Origin: Burkholderiaceae bacterium
Lineage (GTDB): Bacteria > Pseudomonadota > Gammaproteobacteria > Burkholderiales > Burkholderiaceae_C
Direction: 5' to 3'
Length of the DNA stretch: 7,294 nt
NCBI GenBank assembly: GCA_029864165.1
Contig: JAOTTZ010000085.1
Span: 1 to 7,294, forward strand
Shown here in pieces: positions 1-7,137 of this stretch. A model generated the notes under the pieces. The model was not told the origin of the DNA. It worked only from the letters and a program-made list of their open reading frames with translations, and did no database searches. The position numbers were made by a program, and so were the translations under genes. The first letter of the stretch is position 1, and each line of letters begins with the position of its first letter.

Positions 1-1
1 G

Positions 2-181
2 CGGTTTTTGCGCAAGTTTCCTTCGCTGCCGCAGAGCCCGCTGGAGATTACCGAGTCGCTGGAACAATTACGTGCCCTGTGGCACGGCGAGCGCATAGCC
101 GTGCACGTGACCGAGCAGCCCCCCGGTCCTGGTGTTGACACGCCGCACGACCTGGCACGCGTGCGCGCACTGGTTGGATGA
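2..181 (+). CDS. kdsB: 3-deoxy-manno-octulosonate cytidylyltransferase (CMP-Kdo synthetase), C-terminal end only
   Basis: Only the last 59 codons and the TGA stop lie in the window; the rest is beyond the left edge. The family activates Kdo with CTP to give CMP-Kdo in the cytoplasm, the donor for the inner core of lipopolysaccharide. The visible tail contains [16 protein letters not shown], then IAVHV, then [15 protein letters not shown], which I recognise as the conserved KdsB C-terminus: the ExLEQLRxL helix, then the GVDTPxDLxxV ending that nucleotide-sugar cytidylyltransferases share. The reading frame is open from the first base. adk follows on the same strand after 74 bp, an order familiar in Burkholderiales, where kdsB closes an envelope-gene cluster. 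The catalytic N-terminal part cannot be checked here. Confidence 0.9.
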   Translation, partial: RFLRKFPSLPQSPLEITESLEQLRALWHGERIAVHVTEQPPGPGVDTPHDLARVRALVG

Positions 182-188
182 GCGCGCA

Positions 189-197
189 TGCTATGCT
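189..197 (+). promoter_or_regulatory. possible extended -10 element for adk
   Basis: The bases TGCTATGCT match the extended -10 pattern TGn-TATnnT and lie about 60 bases before the adk start, just past the kdsB stop. No good -35 hexamer sits 16 to 18 bases upstream; only loosely similar TTGGAT and TGGTTG are near, at wrong spacing. It could give adk its own transcript in addition to read-through from kdsB. This is a weak pattern call. Confidence 0.25.
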
Positions 198-205
198 CAT
201 TCCGC

Positions 206-227
206 CCGTGCGATGACCGTGCGATGA
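206..227 (+). repeat. perfect 11-bp tandem direct repeat, two copies, upstream of adk
   Basis: The unit CCGTGCGATGA occurs at 206-216 and again immediately at 217-227 without a mismatch. It lies in the kdsB-adk gap, 28 bases before the adk ATG and downstream of the candidate -10, so it would sit in the 5' leader of the adk message. A spacing of 11 bp is close to one helical turn, which would suit a tandem protein site, but slippage in replication would produce the same thing. Function unknown. Confidence 0.6.
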
Positions 228-246
228 GACCCCTTCTTGGCAATAA

Positions 247-909
<663 letters not shown>

Positions 910-977
910 CGGCGCTTTCGTACTTGCCCGGTGAGCTTCTCCCATTGGCGTTGTTCACGGGGCTTCACGCACCGGTA

Positions 978-2258
978 TCAGGATCTCACCTCACCGTGGC
1001 CTAACACCACCCACTTCATCGACGTCAACCCTTCAAGACCGACTGGCCCGCGAGCGTGCAGCTTGTCGGTACTGATACCGATTTCAGCGCCCAGCCCGAA
1101 CTCAAAACCATCGGCAAAGCGCGTGCTGGCGTTGATCATCACACTGGAGGAATCGACCTCACGCAAAAAGCGCATTGCGCTTGGTTGATGCTCCGTAAGT
1201 ATGGCGTCTGTGTGATGCGATCCATAGCGGTTGATGTGCGCAATAGCTGCGTCAAGGTCGGGCACTTGCTTGATGCTGATCGTGGACGCCAGATACTCCT
1301 CGTACCAATCGGCCTCGGTGGCGTCTGCCAACTTTGCGTCAGGTACGGTGCGCAGAACGGTTTTCGACGGCTCATCACAGCGCATCTCAACGCCTTGGGC
1401 CGCAAACACGGCGCCTATTCTTGGCAAGAACAGGGGCGCGATGTTTGTGTGCACCAGCAGCGACTCGGCAGCGTTGCAAACGCCGGTTTTTTGCGTTTTC
1501 GCGTTGTTGGTCACGCGCACCGCGAGCTCGATGTCGGCGCTTGCGTCGACGTAAACATGGCAGTTGCCGTCCAAGTGCTTGATCACCGGCACCTTGGCCT
1601 CAACGCTGATGCGTTCGATCAAACCCTTGCCGCCGCGCGGAATGATCACGTCTATGAACTCCGGCATGGCAATCAACCGGCCCACGACCGCTCGGTCGGT
1701 GGTAGAAATCAGTTGCACTGCGCCGGTGGGGAGCTGCGCTTCATCGAGCGCAGCCTGCACCAATTTGCACAGCGCCAGGTTCGAGTGCAGTGCCTCAGAG
1801 CCCCCGCGCAAGACGCAAGCGTTCCCGCTCTTGATCGCCAGCGAGGCCGCATCGATGGTGACGTTGGGGCGGCTCTCGTAAATCATCGCGAAAACGCCGA
1901 GCGGCACACGCATCTGGCCGACGCTGATACCGCTGGGGCGGGGCCGCAGGTGGGTGATCTCGCCAACGGGGTCGGGCAGCGCCGCAACCTGCTCGCAGCC
2001 CTGCGCCATCTGTTCGACGACTTGATCGCTGAGCTTCAAACGCTCGACCATGGGTTCGGCCAGCCCCGCCGTTTGTGCAGCGCTCACGTCAAGCGCATTG
2101 GCCTGCTGCAAAGCCACGCGCTGCTCGCGCAGACGCCGCGCCAAGGCCAGCAGCGCGGCGTTCTTGGCGGCAGTGGTGGCCTTGGCCAACGCCGCGGCGG
2201 CGGCGCGGGCGGCTTGGCCAATACCAGTCACGTAAGTTTCTAACTCGGTGATGCTCAT
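978..2258 (-). CDS. proA: glutamate-5-semialdehyde dehydrogenase (gamma-glutamyl phosphate reductase), complete
   Basis: Second step of proline synthesis: NADPH-dependent reduction of gamma-glutamyl phosphate to glutamate-5-semialdehyde in the cytoplasm. The protein belongs to the aldehyde dehydrogenase superfamily. From the ATG at 2258 it is 426 residues, normal for ProA. Visible: [16 protein letters not shown] near 119-134; the Rossmann region with [13 protein letters not shown] near 144-156; IPRGGKGLI at 206-214; the [11 protein letters not shown] segment; the catalytic cysteine in KTGVCNAAE at Cys261; and [21 protein letters not shown] near the C-terminus. The frame is also open upstream to a TTG at 2285 and an ATG at 2264, but no strong Shine-Dalgarno favours any of the three. 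I chose 2258 because [10 protein letters not shown] resembles the usual ProA N-terminus. ProB is not adjacent; proA stands alone, divergent from the DUF427 gene. Confidence 0.97.
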   Translation of the reverse strand: MSITELETYVTGIGQAARAAAAALAKATTAAKNAALLALARRLREQRVALQQANALDVSAAQTAGLAEPMVERLKLSDQVVEQMAQGCEQVAALPDPVGEITHLRPRPSGISVGQMRVPLGVFAMIYESRPNVTIDAASLAIKSGNACVLRGGSEALHSNLALCKLVQAALDEAQLPTGAVQLISTTDRAVVGRLIAMPEFIDVIIPRGGKGLIERISVEAKVPVIKHLDGNCHVYVDASADIELAVRVTNNAKTQKTGVCNAAESLLVHTNIAPLFLPRIGAVFAAQGVEMRCDEPSKTVLRTVPDAKLADATEADWYEEYLASTISIKQVPDLDAAIAHINRYGSHHTDAILTEHQPSAMRFLREVDSSSVMINASTRFADGFEFGLGAEIGISTDKLHARGPVGLEGLTSMKWVVLGHGEVRS

Positions 2259-2478
2259 ACGCATGATTTTCGCAGAGACCGACAATTGGCGTTGTTGGTC
2301 GCCCCTGGAGGTTTCGCCGCACGGCTTGAGCGACTGCCTAGCGTGCTCGCCAAAAAGGGTGTGCCAGGCGCTACTTGCGAGACCGTTCCCGCCAGCGCCG
2401 CAGCCTTGACAATCGGGTTCGCGTTTTCAACCCAACTCGCGACACAATGGTGAAGCAATCATCAGCCAGGAGGGCCCC
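2259..2478. other. divergent intergenic region between proA and the DUF427 gene
   Basis: About 0.2 kb that must hold the leader and probably the promoters of two divergent genes. No gene or RNA was recognised. A consensus-like TTGACA lies at 2406-2411 on the plus strand, but no -10 hexamer follows at 16 to 18 bases; CACAAT at 2443-2448 resembles a -10 but lacks a -35 at proper distance. The only strong element is the AGGAGG ribosome site at 2468-2473, which belongs to the downstream gene. A plus-strand frame stays open from 2289 to about 2453, but it has no initiation signal and no recognisable product. Confidence 0.5.
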
Positions 2479-2757
2479 ATGAAAGCAGTTTGGAACGACA
2501 CCGTCATCGCAGAAAGTGACGACACAGTGCTCGTCGAAGGAAACCACTACTTTCCCGAGAGCTCGCTCAAGCGCGAGTACGTGGTTTCCAGCAACCACCG
2601 CAGCGCGTGTTACTGGAAAGGCCAGGCGCATTACTACAGTCTATTGATCAAAGGTGAGCTCAATCCCGACTCGGTGTGGTATTACCCTGAACCGCTCGAG
2701 GCGGCGGCTGAAATCAAGGGTCGCGTTGCGTTTTGGAAGGGCGTGACGGTTGCGTGA
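2479..2757 (+). CDS. DUF427 family protein (small beta-tent domain, Pfam NTP_transf_9 type)
   Basis: A 92-residue cytoplasmic protein without signal peptide or membrane segment. The pattern is that of the DUF427 family: W-x-D-x-V-I-A-E-S near 5-13, VEGNHYFP near 19-26, CYWKGQAHYYS near 44-54, then W-Y-Y-P-E-P with a following IKGRVAFW near 79-86. The aromatic-rich core and the length fit a stand-alone single-domain member. The Pfam label NTP_transf_9 does not mean that nucleotidyl transfer has been shown; the function is not established. The start is secure: AGGAGG at 2468-2473 with a 5-base spacer. The giant membrane-protein gene begins 42 bases after the stop on the same strand, so the two may be co-transcribed. 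There is nothing else to tie their functions together. Confidence 0.9.
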   Translation: MKAVWNDTVIAESDDTVLVEGNHYFPESSLKREYVVSSNHRSACYWKGQAHYYSLLIKGELNPDSVWYYPEPLEAAAEIKGRVAFWKGVTVA

Positions 2758-2785
2758 CAGCTCCGCCAACGACACAAAAACTACA

Positions 2786-2802
2786 AAGGAACTGCGCCAG
2801 TG
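2786..2802 (+). promoter_or_regulatory. ribosome binding site and GTG start of the giant membrane-protein gene
   Basis: AAGGA at 2786-2790 stands 9 bases before a GTG codon at 2800. The GTG is followed directly by a typical signal peptide, and no in-frame ATG occurs between this site and the signal peptide, so the GTG is the best start. Confidence 0.75.
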
Positions 2803-5800
2803 GCTTTGCTGACGTCAAATCATGTGGGTCGCTGGTGCGCGTTGTTCGCGTTGTTGAGCTTGAGCGCAGCCTTGGCGGCGCCGCTTCCACCAAGCTCCGT
2901 CCCTGAACCGCTCAAACCCTGGGTGCCTTGGGTAATGCACGGGGCCGAGATGCTCGCCTGCCCGACACCTTTTAACGATCCGGCAACGCACACTTGTGTG
3001 TGGCCCTCGCAGCTCGAAGTGAACGCGGGGCCAAATCGCGCCAGCTTCCGCTACGAAGTGCGTGTGTTCGGTGCCGAGAGCGCGGTCGAATTGCCAGGCC
3101 AGACAGAGCACTGGCCGCAAGATATCAAGGCCAATGGGCAGGCGGTACCCGTATCGCAGCGGGACGGGCGTCCTGTTGCGCGCTTGTCACCCGGTCAATA
3201 CGTCATCACTGGCGCCATCGCTTGGGCTGAGATGCCCCAGGGGCTGCTGATGCCCACGGCAACCGGAAGCGTGCGCGTGTGGGTTGACGGCATGCGCATC
3301 AATCGCACGCCGGACCGCCAAGGCCGCCTTTGGCTCAAGCAGTCGGCAACGCAAGAACATATCACCGACACCGTTGTGGTGCGTACGGCCCGACTGGTGG
3401 ACGATCAAATTCCCTTGCAGGTAACGACGCACTATGAGCTGGCCGTTGCTGGAAAGCCGCGCCAGCTGCAGCTGGATTTCGCGTTGCTTCCCGGCTTTGT
3501 TCCGGTATCGATGCGCAGCGCACTGCCCGCGCGCTTGCAAGACGATGGCAAGCTTGAGCTGCAAGCGCGCGCTGGTAATTGGACAGTTGAGGTGCGGGGA
3601 CGGATGATGTCACCGCCGCAAGCACTCTCGCTGCCCACCGCGGCTGCGCGGGATGAAACGTGGTCCGTCTCAGCGCACAACGAGCTGCGCGTTATCAGTG
3701 TGGACGGAGTCGTCCAGATCGATCCCCAGCAGGTAGAGATACCAGATGCGTGGAAGCAGTATCCCGCATACCGCGTCAGGGCGGGCGACACCATGGCCAT
3801 GACACAGACAAAGCGTGGCAACCCAACGCCCAACCCGGATAAGCTATCGATCGCACGCGAAATCTGGCTCGACTTCGACGGCGGTGGGTACACCGTTCAC
3901 GATGCCATCACCGGCCATTTGTCACGCTCATGGCGGCTAGAGTTGGCGCGCCCCGGCGAGCTTGGCCGCGCGTCAGTGGGGGGCGACGATCAGCCGATCA
4001 CGCGGCTCAGCCAAGACGGCCCCTTTGGCATCGAAGTGCGGCAGGGCCGCGCTGATATTCGCGCCGACAGCCGCGTCAACACGAGCGCGCGAACGTTCTC
4101 AGCCTCTGGTTGGCGCGTTGACTTCGAGCAAGCGTCTGCGGTGCTCCATCTGCCGCCAGGGTGGCGGCTGCTGCACGCCAGCAACGTCGACGCTGCGTCG
4201 GGCGCTTGGGTATCCCAGTGGACCTTGTGGGACTTCTTCTTTGTTTTGCTCAGCGCGCTAGCCGCTGGCAAGTTGATCGGCTGGCGCACTGGTGTGTTGC
4301 TTGGACTGGCTTTGGCGGCGTCGTGGCATATGCCAGGGGCACCCCAAGCGCTGTGGCTGGCCCTGCTGGCGCTGCTGACGCTCACCAAGGTATTGCCAGC
4401 CGGTAGGCTATTGAGCTTATCGACTTGGGGCGCCCGAGCGGGCGCAGTACTGATTGCCTTGGTGCTCCTGCCTTATGGCGTTGAACAAGTGCGGCTGTCG
4501 ATGTATCCCGCGTTAGAGCGACCATGGCAAGCGCTCGGCGGACCTGGCAAGCGCTCGGCAAGCCACGAGCTACCGGGCGTGCGGCCGATAGATTCTCGGG
4601 CACGAAAAGCTGAAGAAGCAGCCATACCCTTGGATGAAACCGTGGCCGTGGCCGGCGAATCAGAGTCGTCACCGGCGCAAAGCCCATCGTTGCAAGGCTA
4701 CGCACGCGGCGTCGTCGCGGCGACCAGCAGCTTGGCAGGGAAATCCTCGACCGGCTCAAAACTCGATGATGTCGATCCGCAGGTGAGAGTCCAGACCGGG
4801 CCGGGGCTGCCGCACTGGCGATGGAACTCTCACCGGCTGACATGGCAAGGCCCTGCACAAGCTTCACAGCAGTTCACCGTGATGCTGCTGCCGCCAACCG
4901 GCACGGTGCTGCTGCGGCTGGGCAGTTTTGCATTGATGATCGCGGCCTTGCTGGCGATCGTTGCGCTGCTGCCCAAGGCGTCTTGGCGCCTTGGCGGCGT
5001 GACGGCGTCCGCGGCGTTGTGTCTGTTGGCATTGCTCGGCACGCACGAAGAAGTTGCCGCTCGGGAATCGGCGCCACAGTCGTTGGTCGTGCCACCCCAG
5101 GAAATATTCGATGAGCTGCGGGCCAAACTTTCAGCGGCCCCCGATTGCATGCCCGCCTGCGCCGACGTGTCGCGCATGCTGGTGATCGCGCAGGATTCGC
5201 GCATCCAGTTGCGGCTCGAAGTGCACGCGCAGGCGGATGTCGCAGTGCCGCTACCCGGGCGAGGCACGAACTGGCGACCTTCCGTGGTCACGGTTGACGA
5301 TTTACCCGCAGTGCTGAGACGCGATGAAGCCGACGTGCTGTGGGTGTCGATACGCGCAGGCATTCACCAGATCGTGTTGGATAGCGACGTGGGCGACGTG
5401 TCACGCGTGGAGATTGCGTTGCCGATGCCGCTGCGTGAACTCAAGTCGCAGATTACGGGTTGGACGCTCGCGGGCCTGGATGCCCGCGGCTTGGCATCAG
5501 GGGCGCTCAGCCTGTCGCGCGCGATGACTCAGCGCGACACCGAAAGCAGCGGCACACAGCGCGACGCGCTCCCGCCTTTTCTGCGCGTGGAGCGCACCCT
5601 GCACCTTGGCAAGCGGTGGACGATTGCAACGCATGTGCGACGCATAGCGCCAAGCCGTGCACCGGCACAAAGCAAGATCAAGCTCATCGACGGCGAAGCT
5701 GTAAACGATGCCTCGGTGCGTGTGCAAGATGGCCATGCGATTGTTCAGCTCGGCACCGAAGACGCTGCCGCGTTTGTGAGCACGCTCAAAGAGGCGCCGA

Positions 5801-6951
5801 AGTTCCAGTGGCAAAGCACGCGCGAACCCAACCAGGTTGAAGTGTGGAAGCTAGACGCTTCGACCCAGTGGCACGTGGGTCTGTCAGGCATCCCGCCGGT
5901 GTTGCACCAGTTGGGCCAACGTTGGATGCCGACGTGGCGACCATGGCCGGGGGAATCGGTCTCAATCGCTGTCAGCAAGCCGCTGGGCGTATCGGGCCAG
6001 ACGATGACTGTAGACCGCGTGAGCACTGGCGTGGTACCAGGCCAGCGCGCAACCGACGTGTCTACGAATATCTCTTTACGTTCTAGCCAAGGCGGGAACC
6101 ATAGACTGGAACTTCCCGAAGGTGCCGAGTTGATGGCGGTTTCAATCAACGAACAGGTGCAACCGATACAGCCGCAGGGCCGGAGCATCACGCTGCCCAT
6201 CACTCCGGGTGCACATCAGATCGCGTTGGATTGGCGCGAAGCGCGCGGAATGAATTGGTGGTTCGAAACCCATCTCGCCAACGTCGGCGCGCCGGGTGTT
6301 AACAATGCGATTTCAATCCAAGTGCCGCAAGACCGGGTGGTACTCGCAACGAGAGGCCCCGTGATCGGCCCGGCCGTATTGTTTTGGGGCGTGTTGATAC
6401 CGGTGTTTGGGATTGCCGTAGCGTTGGGGCGGTCTCGAGTCGCACCGCTGAGCATTGCCGCGTGGTTTCTACTCGGTTTGGGAATCGCTCAAACAACGCT
6501 ATGGGGAGCCGTTGCCGTGGCAGCGTGGTTTGTCTTGTTAGGCGTGCGCAAGCGTGTTGGTGAAGGCTTGCGCGATCGTGCGTTCATCGCGATGCAGCTT
6601 GGGCTGGTAGTGTGGACCTTGGTCGTCGCCATCGTCTTACTCAACACCGTCCGCACTGGACTGTTGGGCTACCCGGACATGATGATTTCGGGCAATGGTT
6701 CAGATGCATGGAACTTGCATTGGTACCAAGATCGGCTGAGCGGAGAAACGGTAAAGGCTTGGGTGCTTACAGCGCCCGTGCTCGCGTATCGTGCTGCCAT
6801 GCTACTGTGGGCGCTGTGGCTCGCAGCTTCGCTGCTGAAGTGGATCAAGTGGGCTTGGGATTGCTTCAGCCAAGGGGGGTACTGGCGGACAAAGCCGCCC
6901 TCCCAACCAGCGCAGACCGTTCCGGCTGAACATGACCAGAGTGCATCCTAG
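2800..6951 (+). CDS. giant secreted, polytopic inner-membrane protein of unknown function, made of two related halves
   Basis: 1383 residues, complete, GTG start. I do not recognise a named family. Seen: a signal peptide (hydrophobic core about 12-26, possible cleavage after ALA at 24-26); a beta-rich soluble region about 27-470; four membrane segments near 476-495, 497-511, 514-531 and 545-561; a loop 562-700 whose first part is Ala/Ser/Glu-rich, ending in QTGPGLPHW at 665-673 and WQGP at 682-685; two membrane segments near 703-725 and 728-748; a second soluble region about 750-1185; five membrane segments near 1189-1210, 1214-1230, 1232-1249, 1260-1283 and 1320-1347; and a short charged tail. 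Lys/Arg sit in every loop predicted cytoplasmic (490s, 530-546, 725-730, 1210-1214, 1250-1260, after 1347), so all large soluble parts should be periplasmic. The two soluble regions align with each other (see findings). No catalytic motif, ATPase or protease signature was found. Likely an envelope-associated protein; a structural or assembly role is only a guess. Preceded by the DUF427 gene at 42 bp. Confidence 0.9.
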   Translation: MALLTSNHVGRWCALFALLSLSAALAAPLPPSSVPEPLKPWVPWVMHGAEMLACPTPFNDPATHTCVWPSQLEVNAGPNRASFRYEVRVFGAESAVELPGQTEHWPQDIKANGQAVPVSQRDGRPVARLSPGQYVITGAIAWAEMPQGLLMPTATGSVRVWVDGMRINRTPDRQGRLWLKQSATQEHITDTVVVRTARLVDDQIPLQVTTHYELAVAGKPRQLQLDFALLPGFVPVSMRSALPARLQDDGKLELQARAGNWTVEVRGRMMSPPQALSLPTAAARDETWSVSAHNELRVISVDGVVQIDPQQVEIPDAWKQYPAYRVRAGDTMAMTQTKRGNPTPNPDKLSIAREIWLDFDGGGYTVHDAITGHLSRSWRLELARPGELGRASVGGDDQPITRLSQDGPFGIEVRQGRADIRADSRVNTSARTFSASGWRVDFEQASAVLHLPPGWRLLHASNVDAASGAWVSQWTLWDFFFVLLSALAAGKLIGWRTGVLLGLALAASWHMPGAPQALWLALLALLTLTKVLPAGRLLSLSTWGARAGAVLIALVLLPYGVEQVRLSMYPALERPWQALGGPGKRSASHELPGVRPIDSRARKAEEAAIPLDETVAVAGESESSPAQSPSLQGYARGVVAATSSLAGKSSTGSKLDDVDPQVRVQTGPGLPHWRWNSHRLTWQGPAQASQQFTVMLLPPTGTVLLRLGSFALMIAALLAIVALLPKASWRLGGVTASAALCLLALLGTHEEVAARESAPQSLVVPPQEIFDELRAKLSAAPDCMPACADVSRMLVIAQDSRIQLRLEVHAQADVAVPLPGRGTNWRPSVVTVDDLPAVLRRDEADVLWVSIRAGIHQIVLDSDVGDVSRVEIALPMPLRELKSQITGWTLAGLDARGLASGALSLSRAMTQRDTESSGTQRDALPPFLRVERTLHLGKRWTIATHVRRIAPSRAPAQSKIKLIDGEAVNDASVRVQDGHAIVQLGTEDAAAFVSTLKEAPKFQWQSTREPNQVEVWKLDASTQWHVGLSGIPPVLHQLGQRWMPTWRPWPGESVSIAVSKPLGVSGQTMTVDRVSTGVVPGQRATDVSTNISLRSSQGGNHRLELPEGAELMAVSINEQVQPIQPQGRSITLPITPGAHQIALDWREARGMNWWFETHLANVGAPGVNNAISIQVPQDRVVLATRGPVIGPAVLFWGVLIPVFGIAVALGRSRVAPLSIAAWFLLGLGIAQTTLWGAVAVAAWFVLLGVRKRVGEGLRDRAFIAMQLGLVVWTLVVAIVLLNTVRTGLLGYPDMMISGNGSDAWNLHWYQDRLSGETVKAWVLTAPVLAYRAAMLLWALWLAASLLKWIKWAWDCFSQGGYWRTKPPSQPAQTVPAEHDQSAS
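4525..4559 (+). repeat. 15-bp direct repeat with 20-bp period inside the giant gene
   Basis: TGGCAAGCGCTCGGC occurs at 4525-4539 and again at 4545-4559, separated by GGACC. The 20-bp period is not a multiple of three, so the copies are read in different frames: residues W576-Q-A-L-G in the first, G583-K-R-S in the second. It lies at the start of the poorly structured linker between the second and third thirds of the protein. Confidence 0.75.
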
Positions 6952-7137
6952 TCTTACTGTGTCAATAAAGCTCTGGCACTATGTGCACCTCTTTATTCTT
7001 CATATGAGCAACAATGGGCGCAGGCGAACGGTTTGAGGTGTATACGGGTCACTTGGCGCAAGGGTCGTGCCACAAATGGACTTCAGCCGAGGTGGCTGGT
7101 GGATCGTTGATGACACGGAGTGGATTACCTTGCCAGC
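6952..7137. other. intergenic spacer between the giant gene and nadE
   Basis: 186 bp between convergent genes. Its first 60 bases are AT-rich and carry the hairpin described separately; the rest returns to ordinary composition. A plus-strand reading frame of 48 codons (ATG at 7014, stop at 7160) overlaps the nadE end but has no ribosome site and no recognisable product. No RNA gene was seen. Confidence 0.5.
6964..6997. terminator. hairpin after the giant gene, possible bidirectional terminator
   Basis: AATAAAG at 6964-6970 and CTTTATT at 6991-6997 are perfect inverted repeats, with a second small stem GCAC (6976-6979) / GTGC (6983-6986) nested inside. The structure begins 12 bases after the stop of the giant gene, in a distinctly AT-rich stretch between convergent genes, so it could end transcripts from both sides. 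Against it: the outer stem is A/T-rich, the two stems are separated by mismatches, and the following bases are only mildly T-rich, not a true U-tract. Confidence 0.4.

Noticed and set aside
910..977. A possible terminator between adk and proA (CCGGTG at 928-933 pairing with CACCGG at 970-975)
   Set aside because: The stem is 6 bp across a 36-base loop, with no T-tract on either strand.
1056..2243. A 395-codon open frame on the plus strand covering most of proA
   Set aside because: It is the antisense of a clearly recognised ProA. Its translation is rich in Arg, His, Gln and Gly with no known motif, as expected from GC-rich codon bias, and no ribosome site precedes it.
2406..2448. TTGACA at 2406 and CACAAT at 2443 as a sigma-70 promoter for the DUF427 gene
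   Set aside because: The spacing is 31 bases, far beyond 16-18, and no alternative -10 or -35 hexamer sits at a proper distance.
2289..2453. A plus-strand frame ([17 protein letters not shown] onward) in the proA-DUF427 gap, considered as a gene remnant
   Set aside because: It has no start codon with a ribosome site and no similarity I can name; an open frame of 55 codons is common by chance at this GC content.
2255..2458. A 67-codon minus-strand frame upstream of proA
   Set aside because: No ribosome site, no recognisable domain, and it overlaps the proA start; the region is better read as the divergent spacer.
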